64,000 bases of DNA from CAYOSF01 sp964406605 (GTDB lineage: Bacteria; Chloroflexota; Dehalococcoidia; DSTF01; RBG-16-68-14), in NCBI GenBank assembly GCA_964406605.1, contig CAYOSF010000011.1, forward strand, positions 1 through 64,000, given 5' to 3'. Shown in pieces: positions 51,016 to 60,285 of this stretch. Made by a program: the position numbers and the translations under genes. The first letter of the stretch is position 1, and every line of letters begins with the position of its first letter. A model generated the notes under the pieces. That model saw nothing but the letters and a program-made list of their open reading frames with translations. It had not been told where the DNA came from and did no database searches.

Positions 51016-53178
51016 CTAGTGCCGGACCCGGTAGATCTCGTAGGGGCCTACTTCCTCCAGCCACTCGGCGCGTGAGAAGTTGCGCACGGACTCGTTCGCG
51101 GCGCTCACCTCTGTCACTACCATGTACGTCACGCCGTAGCTATCCACGACGGCCTCCAAGTCTGAGGGAGACAGAGCGCCCTCTGAGAACGCCGCTACGT
51201 CCTCTCGACGCCGGCCTTCACCGGCCAGGCCTCCGAAGTCGACCGGGTAGATGTCGGTCAGCACTCCCGGAATGACATGGTTCAGGTCCCGCGAATCGGC
51301 AAGCACCACTGAGCCTTCCGGGGTGGACTGCCCCATGGAGGTGAGCAGATCCTCCTCGTACGGATTGAGCCGCCACGTGGCTGAGAAGGCCCGGTCGAGA
51401 CCGCCCAGGAAGATCGACTGCTCCGTCCCAGGGATCACGGACTCCTCGCTCTTCCAGTCATAGAACGCTCCTCCGTCAAGACGGAGGTACTGCTCCTGCA
51501 GCGCCAACGCGACGGCCAGCGCAGCGACCACCATGAGTCCGGGCAGCAAGCCGTAGGCCAGTCGCGAGCGGACGGACGAGCCTTCGAGCCATCGCAGCGG
51601 GCGTAGCCGGGCTAGGCGTCGAACCGCCTCGTATGTGACGAAGGCCAGGATCGGCGCCACCGGCACCATCCACGGCATCTTCCACAGCGTCTGCGGCGTC
51701 ATCACCTCGGCGAGGGGCGTTGCCAACAATGGGACGAAGAAGACAATGAGCGCCCCTGCAGTGGCCGCCAGCACAAGCTGGTTGCCAACTTCCCGGCGCG
51801 CCGCTAGCCAGACGAGCGGCGCCGAGAGAATGGCCGCGATCATCAACGGGTGAAGGATCATGTGGTAGTTGCCCATCAGCAGCCCGGCGCCCAACTCCAC
51901 GATGTGGAACTCGTCCCGGTAGGTGATGGCGCTCGAGCCCGTCCCGAATAGGTCGGGAGCGGCACCGGCGAGGAGCTGCCGTTGAACGAAAGGCCATATC
52001 GAGGCGAGCGCGACCGGCACAAGAAGCAGCCCCATCGGACGCAGCGGTCTGGTAGAACGCTCCACAAACGAGCGCAGGACGCCCAAGGACAGAATAGTGG
52101 CGGCGAGGAATACGAGCGGTACGGGATGCACGACGGACAGCGCCAAGACGACGATTGCAAGTCCGGCGAATGGCGCCAAGGACGGATGGACCGCGAACCT
52201 GTGGAGGAAGACCAGCGCTATGGGAAAGAGCAAGAAAGCCCCGACCATCTTGTCCTCGGTGATGCGGAGGAAGAGGTTGCGGCCGAAGCCCTCATGAGGG
52301 GCCAGATCCAGGAACGCGTATCCCAGCAGGAAGGCCGCCGCGAGCAGAGCCACGGTGGTGTTCCGGAACAAGGTCCGGGTGAGCGCAAAGGTCGCCAGGA
52401 CAGCGAAGACGGTCAGCACGGGACGGAGATACTCGAAGAGCAGATCGTCCGGCGAGACATCGGTGACGTCCGCGAGGAGAGCCTGTGTCGCCACCCACAC
52501 GTTGCTGCGCATGCGCGGGTTGACGGACTCGCCCGTGCCCAGGAACGGCTCCTCAGCGTTCATCCGGTCCGTATCGAGGTACTGCCTCACGTAGGCCAGG
52601 TACGTCCAGTCGTCGAAGTCACCCGACACGCGATCGGAGGCCCAGAACGGCGTGGTGAGCACGCCAGCAAGCACGACCCCAAGCATGGCCACCAGCAATG
52701 GTCCGCCCCTCTCTCCACGCAGGTCTGCGCTCTGAGCGGGAGCTCCCTGGGCGTGGCCCGGGATCAGCAGCGACAGACCACACGTTGCCGCCGCGACGGC
52801 CGCGTGCATGACGGCGAAGTCCTGGAGTTCCAGGTGCATCTCCAGCGCGATGAAGCTGGGGACTGCCGTGAGAGCCAGCCCAAGCGCAGGCGCGACCGCC
52901 AGCCTGGTAAGAGGATCAATCCCCGCTCCGGTCAAGACGGCTCGTTGGAGGATGAGCCCCGGTAGAACAACAACGATGAGGAAGGCGAGAACAACCGCGG
53001 GGTAGGCGGGCAAACGGTGCAGCAGCTCGCCCCGGTCCACGGCGAGCAGCAGTGCCAGAACACAAGACGCAGCCGCCAAGGCCCAGCCCGCGCGCTGCGC
53101 CACCGGGAGGCTTCCTGAGTGGCCGTCCGCTAGCTCGCGCACCGTGCCCGTGAGCAGATTTCCCGGCTTTCTAACCAC
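51016..53178 (-). CDS. Giant polytopic membrane protein, paralogue A (possible glycosyltransferase)
   Basis: 720 residues with about 13 hydrophobic segments and a C-terminal soluble tail of about 150. Signature segments shared with the next two genes: DFDDWTYLAYVRQYLDTDR plus PFLGTG after the fifth helix, FGRNLFLRITEDKMVGAFLL in the middle, NYHMILHPLMIAA, and WKMPWMVPVAPILAF near the last helices. The tail is unrelated to known lectins by eye but includes a TDIYPVDFGG segment followed by SYGVTYMVVTE, also kept in paralogue C. GT-C fold likely; no sugar donor known. Confidence 0.6.
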   Translation of the reverse strand: MVRKPGNLLTGTVRELADGHSGSLPVAQRAGWALAAASCVLALLLAVDRGELLHRLPAYPAVVLAFLIVVVLPGLILQRAVLTGAGIDPLTRLAVAPALGLALTAVPSFIALEMHLELQDFAVMHAAVAAATCGLSLLIPGHAQGAPAQSADLRGERGGPLLVAMLGVVLAGVLTTPFWASDRVSGDFDDWTYLAYVRQYLDTDRMNAEEPFLGTGESVNPRMRSNVWVATQALLADVTDVSPDDLLFEYLRPVLTVFAVLATFALTRTLFRNTTVALLAAAFLLGYAFLDLAPHEGFGRNLFLRITEDKMVGAFLLFPIALVFLHRFAVHPSLAPFAGLAIVVLALSVVHPVPLVFLAATILSLGVLRSFVERSTRPLRPMGLLLVPVALASIWPFVQRQLLAGAAPDLFGTGSSAITYRDEFHIVELGAGLLMGNYHMILHPLMIAAILSAPLVWLAARREVGNQLVLAATAGALIVFFVPLLATPLAEVMTPQTLWKMPWMVPVAPILAFVTYEAVRRLARLRPLRWLEGSSVRSRLAYGLLPGLMVVAALAVALALQEQYLRLDGGAFYDWKSEESVIPGTEQSIFLGGLDRAFSATWRLNPYEEDLLTSMGQSTPEGSVVLADSRDLNHVIPGVLTDIYPVDFGGLAGEGRRREDVAAFSEGALSPSDLEAVVDSYGVTYMVVTEVSAANESVRNFSRAEWLEEVGPYEIYRVRH

Positions 53179-53208
53179 AGCACGACGGCTCCGCGTCAGC
53201 TCGCCTCA

Positions 53209-55008
53209 TCACCGCTGACGAGAAGCGTCCGCGTTCGGCGCGTCAGGCACCGGAACCACGTATGAGGTCGGATTAGCGCCGGGCGCAGCTTCGACAGAGC
53301 ACTCTGCAGGACCGCCCGCCAAGAACGGCTTGACCACATAATACAGAGCTTGTTCTACACTCTCCCCTTCGACGCGAAAGAGCCTGGGGCAAGCCTGGAT
53401 CGCTTCATGAACTGGAGCGGACTTGTCCACGATCACCACGCCAACGCCGTAGCGACGCAGTATCTCAACCACAGCATCGTCGACTTCCGTCTGTTCGAAG
53501 AAACTCACCACGTCGGTGCGACGTTGGTGCCAGTTCCACTGTTCTCCTGGCGGAAAGGCGAGCGCAGCGTCGCGGAAGTCGACTACTCGGGCCCGGGGTG
53601 CGTAGGACGGAACGAAGCGGCTGGTCAGCCTGCTCGCGAGAACCACCAACCTGGAATCACCGCTCTCGTCCAATGACTTGATCAACCGGATTTCGGAGGC
53701 ACTGGGAGCGAGGTAGAGCGACTCTGAACCACTCTCCATCTGCCACCGCATGCTGAAGACTAGCCCCGGTACGACGCTTGCCGTAACCAGGGTGAGTGGC
53801 AGTGCCCAGGCCACACGCCCCCAACCAAGGGAACGAAGGCGGTGCCTAAGCTCAGCGGCGCCAACTGCTGTGACGAGCGCAACTGCATAGGGCAGGACAA
53901 ACGACACCCTCCAAGCCTGAAACGCCGTCAGTATGGATATCTCCGCCCGCATAAGGGGAGGCAGGTAAAGGAGTGCGATCACCATGGAGAACAACACGAT
54001 GGAGTAGCGAGCGGCCAGCTCTCTCCGCCAAGACAACGCCACTAGCGGGAGGAATGCCCCAGCCAGCACCGCCATTCCGTGAACGACGAAGCTCCGATTG
54101 GCGACAGCCAGCCCAAAGGGCAGCCTGTCATAACGCATACCGGCCAGTGTGGCTACTTGTAGCTCCTCGGCACTCATCGTCTCCGGACTGGGCGCCTGCA
54201 GTTCGGACGCCGTGAACATGGCACTGGTCTGTGTGGAGTCTGCGAGCCAGTAGTGCATGGCGGCTGGAATTGCCGACACCGCTACAACAAGTAGGATGAT
54301 GGAGCAGTTCGCGACCTTTCCTGATGCTTCGCGATCGAACGCACGCCCGACGGCGATGGGCACCACCAGCAACGCAAGCAGCACGGGCGCGAAGGGATGG
54401 ATGTTTGCGGCAACTACGGCCACTATGGTCGCAGCAGCAGCTGTGACAAGTGAGCCACCGTTCACCGCGCGCATGAGGAGCATGGCCGACAGTGGCACCA
54501 AGATGAATGCAACAAAGAACTTGTCCTGCGCAAGCCTGAGGAAGAAGGCCTCTCCTTGTCGCTCTGTGGAGTTCGCCGCTGTGGTAGCGAAATACAAGAC
54601 GAACAGCGCGGTGGCTATTGCAGGCACCCACTTGTCCCGGGGCTTGATGCCCGCGAAGAACGCGAACGCGATCAGAACGGCAAGCGCCGTCAGAACCGGA
54701 GGCAGCACCTCGCGCACCATCACGACAGGCCCGACGCCCGAAAGACTGCTCAAGCCGGCAAGAACGCGTGGCCACGCGCTGATCAGATAGCGCGGATCGA
54801 CGGTGTTGTCCGTCCCAAAGAAGGGATCCCGAACGTTCCCGTCCTCAAGAATGAACTCCTGAACGTACGCGATTGTCGTCCAGTCGTCGGCGTCCCTGCG
54901 CTCCGCGAAGACGGGCACGAGTGCCGCAGCGAGAGCAAGCATGGCGATTACACAGAGATGCTTGTTGCTGCCAATGGTTGCGCGGAGTGCTGCCAGCATG
55001 AAGCGCAC
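53209..55008 (-). CDS. Giant polytopic membrane protein, paralogue B
   Basis: 599 residues, shorter at the N-terminus than its two paralogues. RDADDWTTIAYVQEFILEDG, DPFFGTD and QGEAFFLRLAQDKFFVAFIL are the matching signature segments; the sequence around the last helices (MRAEISILTAFQAWRVSFVL) is divergent. Base use appears lower in GC than in neighbours (frequent A/T third positions), suggesting a different history. Ends in a soluble domain with YGVGVVIVDKSAP, like the tails of A and C. Gene lies 30 nt after A on the minus strand. Confidence 0.6.
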   Translation of the reverse strand: MRFMLAALRATIGSNKHLCVIAMLALAAALVPVFAERRDADDWTTIAYVQEFILEDGNVRDPFFGTDNTVDPRYLISAWPRVLAGLSSLSGVGPVVMVREVLPPVLTALAVLIAFAFFAGIKPRDKWVPAIATALFVLYFATTAANSTERQGEAFFLRLAQDKFFVAFILVPLSAMLLMRAVNGGSLVTAAAATIVAVVAANIHPFAPVLLALLVVPIAVGRAFDREASGKVANCSIILLVVAVSAIPAAMHYWLADSTQTSAMFTASELQAPSPETMSAEELQVATLAGMRYDRLPFGLAVANRSFVVHGMAVLAGAFLPLVALSWRRELAARYSIVLFSMVIALLYLPPLMRAEISILTAFQAWRVSFVLPYAVALVTAVGAAELRHRLRSLGWGRVAWALPLTLVTASVVPGLVFSMRWQMESGSESLYLAPSASEIRLIKSLDESGDSRLVVLASRLTSRFVPSYAPRARVVDFRDAALAFPPGEQWNWHQRRTDVVSFFEQTEVDDAVVEILRRYGVGVVIVDKSAPVHEAIQACPRLFRVEGESVEQALYYVVKPFLAGGPAECSVEAAPGANPTSYVVPVPDAPNADASRQR

Positions 55009-55064
55009 TAGTCCCCGACGCTCGCTCGTGAGAAGCGACAGTCACCTTGGCCCATACTCATGCC

Positions 55065-57752
55065 TCAGCGATCGATCCTGTAGTACACATCCACTTGAAG
55101 CAGCGAGGCAGCATCGTCGTTGGTGTCCGGAGTAGCGTCACCCTTCCGCACAACAGCGAAACGAATCAGATCACCAGCGACGAAGCTGTCGCCCGTCGTG
55201 GTGGGAATCGCAAGCTCAAGTCTCTCTCCCGAAGACTCGAAGCTCGAGTAGGTGAACCTGGCACGATCAACTTCGCCTTCTGCGCCATAGTCGTAGTTGT
55301 CGCCAAACGCGATTCCCCCCTTGCCCGACGTCCAGACGCCCCATTGAACGCTGCCCAGAGCCTGTCTTGCAGTAGGTGAGAATTGCAGTTTGAAGACCAG
55401 CTCTCCGTCGGCCGCATCCTCCGGGACGCGAAGACCTCCTTTCAGCGAGATGACTCCAAGCTCTGTGCCGTCGAATTGCCACGCCCTGTAACTTTCCCAG
55501 GCCGAGCCGCCGGTGACCAGAATGGGAGAGCCGCTGGCAACCATGAAATCATCCGCGAAGAACGAGCCAAGGTATGCCGTCGAGTGCGACTTGTCACCGT
55601 CAGCGGCCGGTCCAAGAACTGACCTCCTGTCGCCGTCTACAGACACGACATGGTAGGAATCGTTCTCAGAGTTACCGGCGGGGGCGACAACGAAATCCAC
55701 GCTGTACTCCTCTAGCATCGCGCGGATTTCCGATTCGGTGAGGGAGCCTTCATAGAATGCAGCAGCCAGCCCCTCCCGCCAGTTCAGGTCGGGTGCGCCC
55801 CGGTAGTCGATGGGGCGGACGTCATCAAGAACGCCCGCGAAGTACCGGCTGCTTATGGACGATGGAAGGAGCACTATCGAAGCGGGCGCGGCTTGATCCC
55901 TCAGGTATTCGAGCAAGTCGGCCTCGGCGGCAGTAGGTCTCGCGTCGGTCAAAGATGCGTGCTCGAAGCCTCCCACGAAAACGGAGCCCCCGGTCCAAGG
56001 GAGCAGCGCAGTGTCGCTGAAGCGATCATAGTACGCACCATTGTCCAGCATGCCGTACTGCTCCTGCACCACAAGGGCGCCCGCTGTTACCAGCAGAAGC
56101 GCACAGACAGACCCCAGCGACGTGTTTGCTAGGAACGAGGAGGCTTTCGCTGGGACAGCTCCGGCCTCGCTTGTCAAGAGCTTGTCCATCGCCAGGTACG
56201 TGGCGTAGCCCAAAATGAGCGGCACCGGGATCAGCCGAGGAAGGCGCCACAGAGCGTGGTCGCTCACCACCTCCGAAAGGGGAGTGGCCAAGACGGGGAC
56301 GAAGAACAGGGACACGACGGCCAGCACCGTCGCCAACACCACTTGATTGCCGATCGCCCGCCGAGAGACCAGCCATAGGAATGGCGCGGCGACTATAGCG
56401 GCCATCATGAACGGGTGCAAGACCAAGTGGTAGTTGCCGATGACGAAACCGCCGGGCAGATCCACCAGGAAGAACTCCCGGCGAAACCTCAGGGTCCGCT
56501 GGAGGGGGTCGGCGTCCAAACCCTCGACCAGCCAGAATCGCAAAAAGAAGCCGACGCCGAGCACCGCCCAAGGAAGCAGCAGCAGGCCACCGGTCCGAAC
56601 CGGCGCAAGGGAGCGTTCGCTCAATGCCCGGACAGGAACCAGGAAGCCAAAACCGAAGACGAAGAACAGCACGCCCATCGGGTGAACGATGAACAGGCCG
56701 ATCACCGCGAGCGTCGCTGCCAAGTAGGCACTGACGGTCGGGCGGGAGAGGAGCCTTGCCCCCAGCAATAGGCCGGCCGGCAGCAGGATGTACGTGGCGA
56801 CCATCTTGTCCTGTGCGATACGGAGGAAGATGTTGCGGCCGTACCCATCATGGGGCGACAGATCCAGGACGGCGAAGGCGAATACGAATGCCGCGGCAAG
56901 CAACGCTACCGTGGTGTTGCGGAACAAGCCCCGGGCCAGGGCGAACATGGCACCCACAGCCAGCACTGTCATGAGAGGTGGCAGGTAGTCCATGAGCAGG
57001 CCGAAAGCTTCCACACCGGCGGTTTCCGCCACGAGCGCTTCCGTGACGACCCACCCGTTGACATCCATCCGCCCAAAGCCCCCCTGCTTCGTGCCCAAGA
57101 ACGGCTTGGAGGCGTCCAGCGCGTCGGATTTCATGTAGTTGTTCACGTACCCCATGTAGACCGGGTCATCGCCGTCGCGCGGGACTCGGTCGCCGGCCCA
57201 CCAGGGAGAGCTCAGGACCGCCACAACCGCCAGCCCAAGGAGGGCGGCCAGGAGAATACTGCTCGATCCTCGGTGCGGCTCCTCCCGAGCCGGTGCATCC
57301 TCCTCGCCTCGCTGCCACAGGAGCGACAGGGCGCTGACCACGGCAGCCAGACCCGCGTACGAGAGCGCGAATACTTGGAGGCTCCAGTGCAATTGCAGCG
57401 CGATCAGGCCCGGCGCCGCCGCCAGCGCCATGCTCATCAGGAAGGCGACGACTGCGCGTTCGATGGGACCGGTCTCACGCGTCGCGAAGACGGCTCTCTG
57501 CAGCAGCCACCCCGGCAACACCGCCCACACGAAGAAGGCGACCAGCACGGCGGGATAGCCGGGGAGCAACGAGAGGACGTGCGTGAAGAGAAGCAGGGCG
57601 AGCAGTGCGAACAGGCCGGCGCCCGCAAGCGCCGCCGAACGCACCCGCCCGCCCGTCAACGCCCCTGACCGCACGAGCGCCGACAAGCGGCCGGCGGAAG
57701 CCGAACTCGCGGAAACCTCCTGTCCCGCCTCAGGAGCGGTCTGATCGCTCAT
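55065..57752 (-). CDS. Giant polytopic membrane protein, paralogue C, with extra C-terminal domain
   Basis: 895 residues from ATG 57752; a TTG 12 nt upstream extends the frame but gives poor ribosome-site spacing. Same signatures: RDGDDPVYMGYVNNYMKSD with PFLGTK, GYGRNIFLRIAQDKMVATYI, GNYHLVLHPFMMAAIVAAPF and LWRLPRLIPVPLILGYATYL. Beyond the tail shared with A (DDVRPIDYRGAP, EEYSVDFVVAPA) it carries an extra ~190-residue beta-rich domain from about residue 700 (GSPILVTGGSAWESYRAWQF to DVYYRIDR), which may bind glycan. First gene of the three on the minus strand. Confidence 0.62.
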   Translation of the reverse strand: MSDQTAPEAGQEVSASSASAGRLSALVRSGALTGGRVRSAALAGAGLFALLALLLFTHVLSLLPGYPAVLVAFFVWAVLPGWLLQRAVFATRETGPIERAVVAFLMSMALAAAPGLIALQLHWSLQVFALSYAGLAAVVSALSLLWQRGEEDAPAREEPHRGSSSILLAALLGLAVVAVLSSPWWAGDRVPRDGDDPVYMGYVNNYMKSDALDASKPFLGTKQGGFGRMDVNGWVVTEALVAETAGVEAFGLLMDYLPPLMTVLAVGAMFALARGLFRNTTVALLAAAFVFAFAVLDLSPHDGYGRNIFLRIAQDKMVATYILLPAGLLLGARLLSRPTVSAYLAATLAVIGLFIVHPMGVLFFVFGFGFLVPVRALSERSLAPVRTGGLLLLPWAVLGVGFFLRFWLVEGLDADPLQRTLRFRREFFLVDLPGGFVIGNYHLVLHPFMMAAIVAAPFLWLVSRRAIGNQVVLATVLAVVSLFFVPVLATPLSEVVSDHALWRLPRLIPVPLILGYATYLAMDKLLTSEAGAVPAKASSFLANTSLGSVCALLLVTAGALVVQEQYGMLDNGAYYDRFSDTALLPWTGGSVFVGGFEHASLTDARPTAAEADLLEYLRDQAAPASIVLLPSSISSRYFAGVLDDVRPIDYRGAPDLNWREGLAAAFYEGSLTESEIRAMLEEYSVDFVVAPAGNSENDSYHVVSVDGDRRSVLGPAADGDKSHSTAYLGSFFADDFMVASGSPILVTGGSAWESYRAWQFDGTELGVISLKGGLRVPEDAADGELVFKLQFSPTARQALGSVQWGVWTSGKGGIAFGDNYDYGAEGEVDRARFTYSSFESSGERLELAIPTTTGDSFVAGDLIRFAVVRKGDATPDTNDDAASLLQVDVYYRIDR

Positions 57753-58251
57753 GGTCCTCCGCAAGCTCCGGCATGGATCGTGTCATACACGGGATGCTAG
57801 CGCTCCGCCTTCTTGGGGCAGAGCGATTTCTCCGCCGGCTATATGGCCCGGCTACTATGGTGAACGGGGCCGCGTTGGGCGCTGTTACCGTGCTCGCGCG
57901 CGTGACATGGAATTCGTCCGCGGCGGGCGGCCGTGACTCGTTCCAGACTACAGAGCATGCAAACGCGCGCAACCCGATCTCCCAGCCCCCCAATGCTGCG
58001 CACTTCCCTCGCAAAGACGTAGCGCGACTTCCCGCAGAAACGGCCGGTGATGGGACCCCGGTCGCGCGGTCCACCACGGGCCACGCACCGCCGTGCCGGG
58101 ATCACCATCAACTCCGGAGCATCCTACCACAATCATGCGAGATGTTATGTAAGAAATCATATGGGCTGGACCGTGCACAACCCCGCCTGCCCGGTGTCAG
58201 GACGGCGGAAACGTCCGATCATGACGTAGGCGGCACACGTCGGCCGCTACA
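57753..58251. other. Divergent intergenic region
   Basis: About 500 bp between the paralogue C gene and the flippase-like gene, with no protein-like frame on either strand. It presumably holds both promoters; only the rightward one is clear. Confidence 0.4.
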
Positions 58252-58280
58252 TTGACGGCGTGGGGGACGCGCTGTATCTT
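58252..58280 (+). promoter_or_regulatory. Promoter of the flippase-sulfotransferase pair
   Basis: TTGACG at 58252-58257, a 17-nt spacer and TATCTT at 58275-58280. Transcription would start about 5 nt before the ATG at 58292, so the message may be nearly leaderless; AAAGG touches the ATG. Confidence 0.6.
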
Positions 58281-58291
58281 CGGTCTAAAGG

Positions 58292-59389
58292 ATGAAGTGG
58301 ATGAACCGTATAGCGCCCGGCCCGCGAACGAGGCGACTCGGTCAGTGGGCGCTGCGGGCCACAGGGCCGGTCCTGCTGGTCATCCTGCTTTGGCGCGTCG
58401 TCGACTACGCAGAGCTCGGGGATATCGTCGGCGACATGCGCCTTCCCTGGGCGCTCGCCGCCCTTGGGGCGGTGCAGCTCATCATCCTGCTCCGGACCTT
58501 CCGCTGGATTGGCATACACAAGGCCTTCGGGCTGCCCCGAGCGCCCTTCGGCTACCAGTTGCGGCTCTCCTACGCGACCAGCATCGCGACGTTGGTCCTG
58601 CCCCAGGTGGTCAGCCCCTTCTCACGTTTGGTCCTGCTTCTCCAGGACGGGTACGAGGCGAGACGGGCGGCGGCCGGCTCGGCGCTGGAGAAGCTGCTGG
58701 AGCTTCTGGCCTATGTGGGCTTCGGCGTATACGGGGCGATCGCTCTGGCGACCATCTTCGCCGGCCTCGTGTGGTGGGCGGTGGGGCTGGCGCTCGTGGC
58801 GTTGGTCGGGGGCGCCGGCATCTATCTCGGCCGCGGCAGGTTGGCCCGAATTGCCGCCGCGCTGATCGAGAGGGCACCCGGGCCCGGCGAAGGCGGCGCA
58901 GGAGACCGATCGGAGACGGCGCACGAGATCGTCTCGCTGAACCGTGGAGTGGTCGGGGGATTGCTGGGATGGTCCTTCGCGATCGCGCTGGTGCAGGCGA
59001 CCATGCTCTTCTTCCTGACGCGGTCGCTGGGGGTCGGCCTGTCGTACCCGTTCATCGTCGCGGTCTGGGGCATCGTGGCGCTGTCTCTGCTCCTGCCGAT
59101 CTCGGTCAACGGCATCGGCACGCGGGAAGCGATCCTCGTGCTCGCTTTCGACGCCGCCGACAAGTCGACCGACGCCGCGGTGGCGCTCGGGCTCCTCGTC
59201 CTGGCGGTCGTGGCGGTCGGCTCCACCCCGGGGGCCATCGAGTGGTTGCGGCGCGCGGTCACCGGCAGCGGGCGTCCCTCCGACGCCGCTCAGGCACAGC
59301 AAGTCGTGGCGGAGAGTGCGGCACCACAGGCGGCTCTGTCGGGCGACGGCGAACGGCTGACGACCGATCCAGGCTCGGAGACGGTATGA
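58292..59389 (+). CDS. Flippase-like membrane protein (UPF0104/AglD-LPG synthase TM family)
   Basis: 365 residues with about eight hydrophobic segments. Typical features are LRTFRWIGIHKAFGL in the early loop, TLVLPQVVSPFSRLVLLLQD, SALEKLLELLAYVGFGVYGA and, near the end, LLLPISVNGIGTREAILVLA, the conserved (S)NG.G.RE motif of lysylphosphatidylglycerol-synthase-like membrane domains. No GNAT-type catalytic domain, so it is the stand-alone form often found in polysaccharide loci and suspected to flip or handle lipid-linked sugars. Stop overlaps the sulfotransferase start (ATGA). Confidence 0.8.
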   Translation: MKWMNRIAPGPRTRRLGQWALRATGPVLLVILLWRVVDYAELGDIVGDMRLPWALAALGAVQLIILLRTFRWIGIHKAFGLPRAPFGYQLRLSYATSIATLVLPQVVSPFSRLVLLLQDGYEARRAAAGSALEKLLELLAYVGFGVYGAIALATIFAGLVWWAVGLALVALVGGAGIYLGRGRLARIAAALIERAPGPGEGGAGDRSETAHEIVSLNRGVVGGLLGWSFAIALVQATMLFFLTRSLGVGLSYPFIVAVWGIVALSLLLPISVNGIGTREAILVLAFDAADKSTDAAVALGLLVLAVVAVGSTPGAIEWLRRAVTGSGRPSDAAQAQQVVAESAAPQAALSGDGERLTTDPGSETV

Positions 59390-60285
59390 AGCACCAGGAA
59401 GACAGCTCTCGCCAGGGCAAGGCACCGGAGGCTCGCGGGCGGCTGCCTGCCTCTCTCAAAGCCCGCGCTCGCCGCGCGCCAGGTCCGCGTGATGTCATGA
59501 GCGCCGCCGCGGTAGCGATCGGCCGTCTACTACTGAGACGCGGCCCATCGCCTGGACGCGGTGTCGCCAGCGACGAATCGCCGGTGATCATTGCCGGCAT
59601 GCATCGTTCTGGCACGTCGCTGTTCGCCCGGCTGCTGCAGCAGGGCGGGATGTACGTTGGCGGCTCCTGGGTTGACGAGCACCATGAGTCTATCCACTTC
59701 ACACGGGCGAATCGCGCAATGATCGGCGAAGGTCTTTACATGCTGCACGACTACGGGTGGACCGCGCCGAAGACGGAGGCGTTCATCCAGGCCAGACGGG
59801 CCTACGCCGAGCGGGCGGCCGCCACCATATCCGTCTTCTTCGCCGAGCGAGGAGATGAAACAGTCTGGGGGTGGAAGGATCCGCGCAACTGCCTCACGCT
59901 GCCGGTCTGGCTCTCCATTTATCCGAACGCGCGCGTACTGCATGCTGTACGCGATGGGCGGGCGGTGGCGCTGAGCTTGGCCGACAGAGACGAACTCGAT
60001 CCCGTGTTCGGGCTTGAGCTTTGGGCACACTACGCGACTCGGGCGGAGCGAGCGCTGGAGAGTGTCACCGACTCACGCAAGCTGACCGTGCGCTATGAAG
60101 ACCTAGTGGGCTCACCGACCGACACGCTGCGGCGCCTCTTCCAGTTCGCAGAGCTCACACCGTCAGCCAGTCTCGATTCGATTGCCCTCAGCATAGACTC
60201 CACCCGTGTTGCCGCGCGCCTCACCGACCCGAGGTTCGAACAGATCGCTGGCCACCCGCTTCTGACGCGATACGGCTACGGCTGA
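59386..60285 (+). CDS. PAPS-dependent sulfotransferase
   Basis: 299 residues. SPVIIAGMHRSGTSLFARLL holds the 5'-phosphosulfate-binding loop (GMHRSGTS), and NARVLHAVRDGRAVALSLAD the 3'-phosphate-binding RDGR...S motif. VWGWKDPRNCLTLPVW and LTVRYEDLVGSP are common to sulfotransf_3-type bacterial enzymes that sulfate glycans. A basic 60-residue head precedes the fold. Coupled to the flippase-like gene by a 4-bp overlap. The donor PAPS would come from the convergent APS kinase gene, with which it overlaps by 65 bp. Confidence 0.87.
   Translation: MKHQEDSSRQGKAPEARGRLPASLKARARRAPGPRDVMSAAAVAIGRLLLRRGPSPGRGVASDESPVIIAGMHRSGTSLFARLLQQGGMYVGGSWVDEHHESIHFTRANRAMIGEGLYMLHDYGWTAPKTEAFIQARRAYAERAAATISVFFAERGDETVWGWKDPRNCLTLPVWLSIYPNARVLHAVRDGRAVALSLADRDELDPVFGLELWAHYATRAERALESVTDSRKLTVRYEDLVGSPTDTLRRLFQFAELTPSASLDSIALSIDSTRVAARLTDPRFEQIAGHPLLTRYGYG

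Noticed and set aside
58252..60285. One 677-codon protein covering flippase and sulfotransferase region
   Set aside because: Its first half is the shadow of the flippase-like gene; the true sulfotransferase starts at 59386 with an ATGA overlap.
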